Of a stretch of DNA of 64,000 nt, positions 57,960 through 64,000 are shown one piece after another; position 1 is the first letter of the stretch; every line of letters starts with the position of its first letter. Location of the stretch: assembly GCA_963734955.1 (NCBI GenBank), contig CAVTJO010000011.1, positions 1 to 64,000 on the forward strand, given 5' to 3'. This stretch comes from UBA11986 sp963734955. Lineage in GTDB: Bacteria; Bacteroidota; Ignavibacteria; UBA10030; UBA6906. Both the position numbers and the translations under genes were made by a program. A model generated the notes under the pieces. That model made no database searches and was not told the DNA's origin. It saw only the letters and a program-made list of their open reading frames with translations.

Positions 57960-58943
57960 ATGAAAGTATTGGTAACCGGAGGGAACGGATTCATCGGAAG
58001 CCATCTGGTTGAACTCCTGTTGTCGCGACACTATGCTGTCCGCTGTCTGGTGCGGAAGACAAGCGATCTTACATGGGTGAAGGGGCTTGATATCGAGTTC
58101 ATCCAGGGAGACCTCTTCGATCCGGATGCGTTGCGAAATGCAGTTGAGGGAGTTGATTATGTGTATCATTCTGCAGGCGTGACAAAAGCAAAGACAAGGG
58201 CGGAATATTATCGGGGGAATGCAGCTGGAACGCAAAAACCTGCTCGATGCCACGACAAAACATAACCCGTCCCTCAAACGGTTCGTGCACATCAGCAGTC
58301 AGGCTGCCGTCGGACCCAGCCCGTCAAGAATTCCCATCACCGAAGAAACCGCTCCGCACCCGATCACGTCCTACGGGAAGAGCAAATGGCAGGCTGAAGA
58401 AGAATGTCTGAAAGCTTCCAGCGACCTCGCCATTACCATTGTCCGCCCACCTGTCGTGTACGGACCGCGGGACAAGGATGTCTTTGAGTTCTTCAGTACA
58501 GTGAACAAAGGCCTGCAGCCAACCGTCGGGTTTGGCGAGAAACTTGTCAGCATGATCCATGTGCAGGACCTGGTGCGCGGGTTTGTGATGGCGGCCGAAA
58601 GCGCCGCTGCAATCGGCCGGACGTATTTTATCTCCAGCAAAAGCGTCTACGGATGGAAGGAGATCGGACGAGGCCGCCCAGAAGGCTTTGAATCGAAAGG
58701 CGTTTCGAGTTCGCCTGCCTGAACCCGCGGTGTTCGTTGTAGCGACATTTGCGGAGCTGTTTGCGTTGTTCAGCTCAAAGCCCGCATTGATCAATTTCGA
58801 AAAGGCCCGCGATATGGTTCAGGATTACTGGACGTGCGATGCATCAAGGGCAGCAAGGGATTTTGGGTTCGAACAGGCAGATACCTCTGGCGGATGGAAT
58901 ACAGAATACCGTTGCGTGGTACAGAGACAATGGTTGGTTATGA
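57960..58943 (+). CDS. NAD-dependent epimerase/reductase, candidate CerR (frameshifted)
   Basis: An extended-SDR oxidoreductase. VLVTGGNGFIGSHLVELLL is the NAD(P) site, VYHSAGVTKAK follows the fourth strand, and SYGKSKWQAEE gives the catalytic Tyr-x3-Lys. In bacterial ceramide synthesis the ketosphinganine reductase CerR is an epimerase-family protein of this kind, and this gene is divergent from spt. Frames change near 58215, 58680 and 58880; the pieces join without loss (MQLERKNLLDATTKHNPSLK, then AFRVRLPEPAVFVVATFAEL, then ADGIQNTVAWYRDNGWL to the TGA at 58941-58943). About 327 residues. A sugar-nucleotide or HpnA-like epimerase is the main alternative. Confidence 0.65.
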
Positions 58944-58975
58944 ACAAGGATCATACACCTCGGGAAAGGAGCGAC

Positions 58976-59386
58976 ATGAAGGCCATTATTTCACTCGTCT
59001 TCACAATGGTCATTGCATCGGGGATGCTTGCAGAGGCCCGGGAGCAGAAGGAGAAGAAATCCGAACCGGACTTTCCGCTTAAGGAGATGGCTGTGTTCCA
59101 CCACATACTCCATCCGCTTGTCCATGATGCACTGCCAAAAGGGGATTTCGCCGCCATCAGGGCCAGGCTTGATACACTCCTTGCCGAGGCGAACGCAATC
59201 CACAAAGCGAAGCTCCCGAAGAAATTTGCCGGACGAAAACAGGAGTTCGACAACGGGAGCAAAGAACTTGTATCCCAACTCACCGACATGGTCGCAATGA
59301 AAGATATCGTCGATGAGGCCACGATGGAGAAGTTGTTCAACGACATGCACGAATCATTTGAAAGTCTTGCAGAGTTGTTGCGGTAG
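58976..59386 (+). CDS. Small exported helical protein of unknown function
   Basis: A 136-residue protein with an AAAGGAG ribosome binding site at 58965-58971 and a signal peptide (MKAIISLVFTMVIASGMLAEA). The mature part is charged and helical (FPLKEMAVFHHILHPLVHDALP, then IRARLDTLLAEANAIHKAKLP), with several His residues in the first half (HH, HPLVHD) that could bind metal or haem. The last helix holds MEKLFNDMHESFESLAELL. No family recognised. It starts 33 bases after the epimerase stop and is followed by a membrane-protein gene, so the three may be one transcript. Confidence 0.75.
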   Translation: MKAIISLVFTMVIASGMLAEAREQKEKKSEPDFPLKEMAVFHHILHPLVHDALPKGDFAAIRARLDTLLAEANAIHKAKLPKKFAGRKQEFDNGSKELVSQLTDMVAMKDIVDEATMEKLFNDMHESFESLAELLR

Positions 59387-59413
59387 TCATCGAAGAACGG
59401 CAGGCGACAATCC

Positions 59414-59872
59414 GTGGTTCGACCTTCTGTGAAGTTTGTAGAGCGGTTCAAGCCCGGCATTCCCAGGCGCGCGCTCTTCTTCGTCGCCGCCTCAGTCTGG
59501 GGAATTGCCGGGGGAATATTGTGCACACGGGGCTGGACTGCGCTGGTGCCGACTTCATCAGCCGCTCTGCCATTCGCCGATGGGGCTGCCGGTGCCCTCT
59601 TCTACTACCTCATGTTTGCGCGTATTCCGAAGAAGCACATCCAGCGAATTGCATCGATCACGCACCCGTTTCCCTGTGCCTTTTCATTTCTTGATTGGAG
59701 GGGGTACATCGTGATGGCAACAATGATCACGCTCGGTATCTCGCTGCGGCTCTCCGGTCTCCTTTCGCCCCGGATTCTCGGGACAGTGTATATCGTGATG
59801 GGGGTTGCCCTTCTGTTGGCTGCGATCCGTTTCGCGGCTGCCGGCATGAAGGTATCAGGCCTTTGGGAATGA
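59414..59872 (+). CDS. Four-helix inner-membrane protein, unknown function
   Basis: 152 residues, GTG start. Four hydrophobic segments are visible: ALFFVAASVWGIAGGILC, AGALFYYLMFARI, YIVMATMITLGISLRLSG and ILGTVYIVMGVALLLAAIRFAAAG, with positive loops (RIPKKHIQR) on the expected cytoplasmic side. The segment between helices 2 and 3 (HPFPCAFSFLDWRGY) holds a Cys and aromatic residues. No domain recognised. It follows the small exported protein by 27 bases. Confidence 0.7.
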   Translation: MVRPSVKFVERFKPGIPRRALFFVAASVWGIAGGILCTRGWTALVPTSSAALPFADGAAGALFYYLMFARIPKKHIQRIASITHPFPCAFSFLDWRGYIVMATMITLGISLRLSGLLSPRILGTVYIVMGVALLLAAIRFAAAGMKVSGLWE

Positions 59873-59898
59873 GCCTGGGGTCAACTTCCCTTCATAAC

Positions 59899-59927
59899 TT
59901 GACATACGGTCGATCATTTCGTATCTT
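59899..59927 (+). promoter_or_regulatory. Strong promoter for the initiator tRNA gene
   Basis: A consensus TTGACA (59899-59904), exactly 17 bases, then TATCTT (59922-59927). Transcription would begin near 59934, about 100 bases before the tRNA 5' end. Confidence 0.65.
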
Positions 59928-59935
59928 GTACACAC

Positions 59936-59951
59936 GATCGCGGGGTGGAGC
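59936..59951 (+). repeat. Partial duplicate of the tRNA 5' end
   Basis: GATCGCGGGGTGGAGC is identical to 60033-60048, that is the first 13 tRNA bases plus three upstream. It lies at the predicted transcript start, 97 bases before the real copy, and is not followed by the rest of a tRNA. Confidence 0.85.
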
Positions 59952-60035
59952 CCGTCAAGAAGATGGCGGATTTCGTGGCAGAAATGAGCTGCCACTCAAC
60001 GATTGGGTTGGCTCGCGGCAATTGAAATACATGAT

Positions 60036-60108
<73 letters not shown>

Positions 60109-60121
60109 CAAAAAACGAGAA

Positions 60122-60148
60122 AGCCTCTTATCTACTTGGTAAGGGGCT
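60122..60148 (+). terminator. Hairpin downstream of the tRNA
   Basis: AGCCTCTT pairs with AAGGGGCT (one G:U) around an 11-base loop; GATTCGTTTTC follows. It lies 13 bases past the tRNA 3' end and probably terminates it. Confidence 0.55.
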
Positions 60149-60181
60149 GATTCGTTTTCACCAGAGCGGAGGCCGGGCCGT

Positions 60182-60367
60182 ATGACAAAGAAGCTCACAG
60201 CTGTTGTGACAAGAGAAGAAAACTGGTTCGTTGCGCAATGTGTCGAGGTTGATGTGGCGAGGCAGGGGGAGACTGAGGATGAAGCGCTCAAAAACCTCAA
60301 GGAAGCATTGGAACTCCATTTTGATGAACCATCTGCAACTCGGACGTCTTCATTGCCGTCACCATAG
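60182..60367 (+). CDS. HicB-like protein (orphan, no HicA seen)
   Basis: 61 residues with the HicB partial RNase-H-like fold: LTAVVTREENWFVAQCVEVDVARQG followed by TEDEALKNLKEALELHFDE, the standard E-A-L-N-L-E-A-L-E helix. It lacks a C-terminal DNA-binding domain. HicB normally neutralises a HicA RNA-degrading toxin encoded next to it, but neither neighbour fits HicA (about 60 residues with a dsRBD-like fold). It is therefore an orphan antitoxin-like protein or a regulatory relic at the edge of the accessory region. Confidence 0.75.
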   Translation: MTKKLTAVVTREENWFVAQCVEVDVARQGETEDEALKNLKEALELHFDEPSATRTSSLPSP

Positions 60368-60373
60368 TCATGG

Positions 60374-60880
60374 TCATTTCCCAGCCCCGTCGATGTTTCT
60401 CAGATGCCTCTTCACCGTGTCTACCAAATCCTGAAGTTGCTTGATACGTTGCGGTAATGCAAGCTTGCGGCGATATTCCCTCTGCTTCACTGAAACGTGC
60501 GCGGTTCCCTTATATGGGTTCTCAATCTCTCCAAGTGTTTCTTGAGCCAGCACATTCAACTGTCTCTCCATCTCATTGACGAGGTCGATTCCGGCCCGGG
60601 ACTTGGAGGGTTCCACATAGCCGCCAAAACATGTGAAGAAGAAATCGAAGTCATAATTCTCTGGATCGCCCAACCTGTTGCGAGACTGTGAATGGATCGG
60701 ATTGAATGAGAGATGGTTCCCTGCCCGCGAGATTATTGGATTGCATCCTTCCCGGTTGTCGCCGGTCTTTCCTACATACAAGCGTATCTTCTTGCTTATT
60801 CTATGGGCTGCAACGATTATGTAGACGGCGTACTCTCTTCGCGCAGCCTCAGCTGGCACATGAAAATGGTGAACACCCAT
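60374..60880 (-). CDS. Small GIY-YIG-domain protein
   Basis: 168 residues; the ATG at 60880 follows AAGGG, and the reading that starts at a TTG 24 bases earlier overlaps the neighbouring gene. The GIY-YIG-like core is EYAVYIIVAAHRISKKIRLYVGKTGDN (Y-x-V-Y, then L-Y-V-G-K-T), followed by SRAGNHLS (Arg and His of the usual R-x3-H) and LVNEMERQLN, where a Glu could be the metal ligand. A C-terminal basic helix-rich tail (RIKQLQDLVDTVKRHL) follows. A nuclease role is inferred from motif; partner or target is unknown. It lies in the accessory region next to the DUF3307-like gene. Confidence 0.68.
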   Translation of the reverse strand: MGVHHFHVPAEAARREYAVYIIVAAHRISKKIRLYVGKTGDNREGCNPIISRAGNHLSFNPIHSQSRNRLGDPENYDFDFFFTCFGGYVEPSKSRAGIDLVNEMERQLNVLAQETLGEIENPYKGTAHVSVKQREYRRKLALPQRIKQLQDLVDTVKRHLRNIDGAGK

Positions 60881-60893
60881 GACTACCCTTCGT

Positions 60894-61706
60894 TCAAAAG
60901 CCAAAGATAATCTTCACAAGCACTCCAACACCGATGGCTGCGATCATGCTTCCTGATGTGCCAAGGAGATAGTACTCAGCAAAGTCTTTGTTCCCAAGCT
61001 CATTAAAACGAGCTATTGACTTGGCTGTAAGAACAAAGGCAATTGCTGTGAAGCTGCCTGTGAGAACGAATGTCAGTGCAATCAAGCGTTCAAGAATCCC
61101 TATCCATTCCCCAACGTTCTCTTCACTCTCGGTCGGTGTTTCTTTGTTATTGCCCTCCTCGTTGAGCGCCTTCAGCACCTTCTGATAGAGGACAGGGAAT
61201 TTTCCCACAATGCCTTTGACAATTCTTGTCCCGCCGTCGATCATGAATATGTAGGAAGCGACGATGCTCAGAACTAGGGCAAACCTGTCTCGCAGCACAT
61301 CAGCCTTTTCTCCAAACCCGGCGAGCACAACACCTTCACACTGTGCGTACCAGTCATGGACCGTTATGGGTAGAGCAATGCGCCAGAGAATGTACAATAG
61401 TATTCCCATGAACGCCTGTTTGCAGAGAAAGTTTTCGAGGGCGAGTTTTTCGTTTGAATACTTTCTGCTGAACAACGTGTAGCAGGAATATGCTACCACA
61501 ACAAGGACGGAACCAATCGTTAGCGTTACGGAAGAGAACCCTGATGTTCCAATGAGTAGCGTGAACAAGAGAACAACTGCCTGTATCGTAGCCACCCTGC
61601 CTGTGTGCTCACCCGACGGCTTCCACAGTGTGCGCTTCAGGAAGAATTCAAAGAACGAGTACAAGCATACAAGCACTGCAAAGTACGTCAGACTATGTTC
61701 CATCAT
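60894..61706 (-). CDS. DUF3307-like membrane protein, SatD partner
   Basis: A ~270-residue polytopic membrane protein. Hydrophobic helices include HSLTYFAVLVCLYSFFEFFL, VATIQAVVLLFTLLIGTSGF, LTIGSVLVVVAYSCYTLF and, at the C-terminus, ALTFVLTGSFTAIAFVLTAKS followed by EYYLLGTSGSMIAAIGVGVLV, a pattern known from DUF3307 proteins that pair with SatD. A soluble charged stretch (LNEEGNNKETPTESEENVGEW) lies before the last helices. Two ATGs (61706 and 61703) are equivalent. It is 72 bases after the satD stop, with two palindromes between. Biochemical function unknown. Confidence 0.65.
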   Translation of the reverse strand: MMEHSLTYFAVLVCLYSFFEFFLKRTLWKPSGEHTGRVATIQAVVLLFTLLIGTSGFSSVTLTIGSVLVVVAYSCYTLFSRKYSNEKLALENFLCKQAFMGILLYILWRIALPITVHDWYAQCEGVVLAGFGEKADVLRDRFALVLSIVASYIFMIDGGTRIVKGIVGKFPVLYQKVLKALNEEGNNKETPTESEENVGEWIGILERLIALTFVLTGSFTAIAFVLTAKSIARFNELGNKDFAEYYLLGTSGSMIAAIGVGVLVKIIFGF

Positions 61707-61740
61707 GCCGGGACTCAACCAAGTAGTGTTGATATTCTGT

Positions 61741-61790
61741 AATCAACCTTTTAAGGTTGATTCATGAAAAACAACCCTTTAAGGTTGTTT
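61741..61790. repeat. Twin palindromes between satD and its partner gene
   Basis: 61741-61762 is a 22-bp perfect dyad (AATCAACCTT, TT, AAGGTTGATT). 61769-61790 is a second dyad (AAACAACC, six bases, GGTTGTTT). Their central 16 bases differ at one position and their centres are 28 bp apart. The second contains the satD stop codon and, on the minus strand, resembles a short terminator. Confidence 0.85.
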
Positions 61791-62411
61791 GAGCTTTTGC
61801 AGGAATTGCCGGAGCGCATCGGCGGCCTCCTCCAGCTCGACCATCGCCGCAGATTTCCTGGTCTTGGAGATCGCCTGCGTGGAGATGCGAAGCCGGCGGG
61901 CAACATCCTTGGGACTTTGGTCCTTCAGAAGTTGAGCAATCCGTTTCTGTCTGGCCGTGAGCCGCTGCCATTGCTTGTCCATCAGGGCGATGAGAGCGTT
62001 GACAAGCACTTCAGCTTCGGAGTCGAACGAGTAATACACCGTTCGCTTCCTTCGCTTTGCTTCCTTGAGTGCCGTGCGGGCGCGATGGAATGCTTCGCCA
62101 TCCATGCCGAGAGCTTTGTCCTTCCTGAGCGGCGTTGAGAGTGCGCCGATGCCAACCCCGAACGCAAATGGCACCGGCTCCATCAGGTCCTCAAACCGGC
62201 GCACCAGATCGTAGCTTACCTCCGGCGTGATGAGCAACCCCTGGAACTCGTCTCCCAGCGTGACAAGGAACTTCGAGGCAATCGAGGTTTTGAATTCCTT
62301 GTTGATGGTTTCAACTGCCGCGGCAAACTTTTGCTGCACTTTCCCACGACCTTCAAGCGACCGGGAACGGTTGATGTCACCGATGATTGCACAATATGCT
62401 TTTTGTTTCAT
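61779..62411 (-). CDS. SatD-family protein with C-terminal helix-turn-helix
   Basis: 210 residues. The SatD domain (residues 1-145) starts CAIIGDINRSRSLEGRGKVQ and has SKFLVTLGDEFQGLL, family hallmarks of a nucleotidyl-cyclase-like fold of unknown activity. The C-terminal part LTARQKRIAQLLKDQSPKDVARRLRISTQAISKTRKSA is a helix-turn-helix. The protein could therefore bind DNA, perhaps the palindromes at its own 3' end. SatD was first named in the Streptococcus acid-tolerance ffh operon. ATG at 62411. No close second SatD in the window. Confidence 0.88.
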   Translation of the reverse strand: MKQKAYCAIIGDINRSRSLEGRGKVQQKFAAAVETINKEFKTSIASKFLVTLGDEFQGLLITPEVSYDLVRRFEDLMEPVPFAFGVGIGALSTPLRKDKALGMDGEAFHRARTALKEAKRRKRTVYYSFDSEAEVLVNALIALMDKQWQRLTARQKRIAQLLKDQSPKDVARRLRISTQAISKTRKSAAMVELEEAADALRQFLQKLKQP

Positions 62412-62488
62412 GCTGGCTCTTCCAATGATTCTGTGATTGCCTCATGACTACTTTCCCGATGGTACTTTTCACATTGCCCTGCTGACAT

Positions 62489-62657
62489 GTCATGCCCGCG
62501 TGTGTTTGGCGGGCATCCAACATATTGCTCTTCTCTGGATTCCCGATTGAGGCGTTCGGGAATGACCAGCTTCTTTCTGTGTCATTCCCACTCGTTGTCG
62601 GTGGGAATCCAGGCCTTGCACATTATCGGGATGCCCGACAAAAACATTCGGGATGAC
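62489..62657. repeat. Array of four palindromic REP-like units in alternating orientation
   Basis: Units at 62489-62520 (+), 62534-62566 (-), 62581-62613 (+) and 62623-62657 (-). Each reads GTCATnCC, stem, nine-base loop, stem, ATCC. Stems are ATGCCCGC/GCGGGCAT, ATTCCCGA/TCGGGAAT, ATTCCCAC/GTGGGAAT and CCCGA/TCGGG, so paired bases co-vary while loops differ. They fill the 319-base gap between satD and the restriction-modification gene, which shows no gene or other clear signal. Confidence 0.88.
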
Positions 62658-62730
62658 AGAATGATGCGACTGTTCACACACGATACCGATTTTACTCCCC
62701 CTCTGTTAACGACGGCCTGCCCGCCGATGG

Positions 62731-64000
62731 TCATGCACCATACCGACTAAACTCCTCCTCACTTAAGGCGGGGTCGATCACTTTCGCCTCCGTGTACGTG
62801 AGATTGTAGAGATGAAATGCAATGGTATCGAGTTTTCTCACTAACAGTGCATTTGTACGCGAATCAGTTGCGATAATCTGTGTGACAATCTCCTGAATGA
62901 CCGCCTGATTGCCACGATGGACAATGGGTAGGTTGTCCAGATCATAGTTTTTTATTTGGGGGGTACTATCCTCATTCGTCACAAGTTGGTTCAGGTAATA
63001 CCATGTTAGCAACTTAGAGTTTAGTAATGCAAGTAGATACTCAGGCGAAATTCCTGCAATGAGATCATATATGAAATAGAGAGACTGCTCAGGGTACAGC
63101 CCCTCGACATCTACGGCAGCGATTATTCTGTTACCTGTTTTTCTCACAAGAACCTTGTTCTTCTTGCCCAACTTGCGAGTATCTTTGGTCCCACCTTTGA
63201 TATTGGCCTCCCTAAAATCATAGTACAGTTTGTAATCGACCCTATAGTTCGAAATGCACTCTCCCTTTAGAATCTCAATCTGATTCTTGTTCTGCCGTTT
63301 TTCACTAATCAGAGAAGATACCCCAATGAATCCAGTTCCAGTCGTAGCAAACTCAAGAAGCGGTCTCGAGCTAGACCTTATTTTGTTGACCAAGTTGCGC
63401 GTAAACTCTTTATCGTAGCTCTTGAAAATGAAATTGGGATTCAAAAGATATTCGTGCTTTGCAATCAGAAGGGCATCCTCTAATGGTCTATTCTTCACTC
63501 TAATGAGATAGTTGTCCTGTTCAACATTTCTCAACAACAAGGTCATCGTGTCAGCAATTACTGTTTCAAATTTCCACTTGTAGACTATCTCAACGATGCG
63601 CTGATTACTCAGAAGGGAGTTTCTTAGGTATCCCAGATACGAATTGTATCCCAGTCTGTCAGGGATTATGAAACAGAAAACACAATTCTTTTGAACCAAT
63701 GTCAATGCCTTGATAACAAAGAACTCGAATAGATTCGGTCTGTATGTGCTGACAGTGTAGAATTGTTGAAGCACCTCAAAGTTGTTACGTTTTGATTCCT
63801 CTATTCCAAACTTTCCCTTCATAGAGACCCAAGGCGGATTTCCAATCACAATATCAAACCCCTCACGTTCCGCGATGGCGCTATTCAGTATCTCCGGGAA
63901 GTCAAGCTTCCAGTCAAAGAACTGCAGGGGCTTGTTGGGGTGTTTCTGCAAATGTTCAAGATGCTTCAGCGTCTTGTCAAATCCGGCGAGCTTGAGCATC
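62731..64000 (-). CDS. Type IIG-like restriction-modification enzyme, C-terminal part (5' end beyond window)
   Basis: The visible 422 residues hold the catalytic N6-adenine methyltransferase motif IV (FDIVIGNPPWVSMKG), FEFFVIKALTLVQKN and later FCFIIPDRLG, followed by ~250 residues of target-recognition/TaqI_C-like domain (LLEFATTGTGFIGVSSL, YLLALLNSKLLTWYY, PQIKNYDLDNLPI). DWKLDFPEIL just before motif IV is common in Eco57I-type enzymes that fuse nuclease, methylase and specificity parts. A BREX PglX-like methylase is the alternative; the N-terminus is outside the window. The coding is visibly richer in A and T than the genes to its left, which hints at transfer. Confidence 0.8.
   Translation of the reverse strand, partial: MLKLAGFDKTLKHLEHLQKHPNKPLQFFDWKLDFPEILNSAIAEREGFDIVIGNPPWVSMKGKFGIEESKRNNFEVLQQFYTVSTYRPNLFEFFVIKALTLVQKNCVFCFIIPDRLGYNSYLGYLRNSLLSNQRIVEIVYKWKFETVIADTMTLLLRNVEQDNYLIRVKNRPLEDALLIAKHEYLLNPNFIFKSYDKEFTRNLVNKIRSSSRPLLEFATTGTGFIGVSSLISEKRQNKNQIEILKGECISNYRVDYKLYYDFREANIKGGTKDTRKLGKKNKVLVRKTGNRIIAAVDVEGLYPEQSLYFIYDLIAGISPEYLLALLNSKLLTWYYLNQLVTNEDSTPQIKNYDLDNLPIVHRGNQAVIQEIVTQIIATDSRTNALLVRKLDTIAFHLYNLTYTEAKVIDPALSEEEFSRYGA

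Noticed and set aside
59936..59951. A second tRNA gene upstream of the initiator tRNA
   Set aside because: Only 16 bases match; D, anticodon and T arms are missing after this point.
60182..60367. Complete HicAB toxin-antitoxin module
   Set aside because: No open frame with the short HicA fold lies on either side; the neighbours are a tRNA and a GIY-YIG protein.
62489..62657. CRISPR array
   Set aside because: Units are palindromes in alternating orientation with 10-15-base gaps and variable loops, not direct repeats with uniform spacers, and no cas gene is near.

Overview
The window reads as a Gram-negative chromosome of the Bacteroidota/Chlorobiota (FCB) lineage, most likely an Ignavibacteria- or Kapabacteria-like environmental bacterium. 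The case rests on type IX secretion (T9SS) core genes (sprA, porX, porU, porV), many outer-membrane beta-barrel genes, LptF/LptG-type permeases, a serine palmitoyltransferase and weak Shine-Dalgarno use. No rRNA is present, so the placement is an inference from gene content.

Layout. 1-10.5 kb (minus strand): an exopolysaccharide operon running rfbC-like, rfbB, Wza-like exporter, Wzz-like co-polymerase, O-antigen polymerase/ligase, a secreted glycoside-hydrolase-like protein, Wzx flippase, methyltransferase and a GT2 glycosyltransferase cut by the window edge. The last five genes are each broken by frameshifts (at least a dozen in 6 kb) with no clear nonsense mutation. 10.8-14 kb: LytR_C protein, rsfS, argS and a small secreted protein. 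14-27.2 kb (minus): sprA, then porX, tsaE, tsaB, accD, arginase, panC and a GlmU-like nucleotidyltransferase, the last seven tightly packed or overlapping. 27.5-30 kb (plus): two LptF/LptG-family permeases, each with one frameshift.

30-43 kb (minus): porU, porV, a catalytically dead M6-peptidase-like T9SS cargo, a peptidase/propeller/beta-barrel fusion and a DUF5683-like protein, probably one T9SS-linked operon. A terminator-like hairpin sits in the porU leader. 43.4-53.6 kb (plus): glgA, a gmhB-like HAD phosphatase, a DNRLRE-type lipoprotein, two OM barrels, glyA, tatC, a polyprenyl diphosphate synthase and an acyl-ACP desaturase. 53.7-59 kb: a universal stress protein, ilvE, and a compact set resembling bacterial ceramide synthesis: a GNAT-fold acyltransferase, serine palmitoyltransferase and a divergent NAD-dependent reductase/epimerase.

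60-64 kb: a strong promoter and an initiator tRNA gene mark the edge of an accessory stretch with an orphan HicB-like protein, a GIY-YIG protein, a DUF3307-like membrane protein with a SatD-family protein (twin 22-bp dyads between them), a four-unit palindromic repeat array and the C-terminal part of a type IIG-like restriction-modification enzyme.

Taken together the genes build and decorate the cell envelope: polysaccharide export, LPS transport, T9SS secretion, probable sphingolipids and unsaturated lipids. No CRISPR array, insertion sequence or prophage was recognised.
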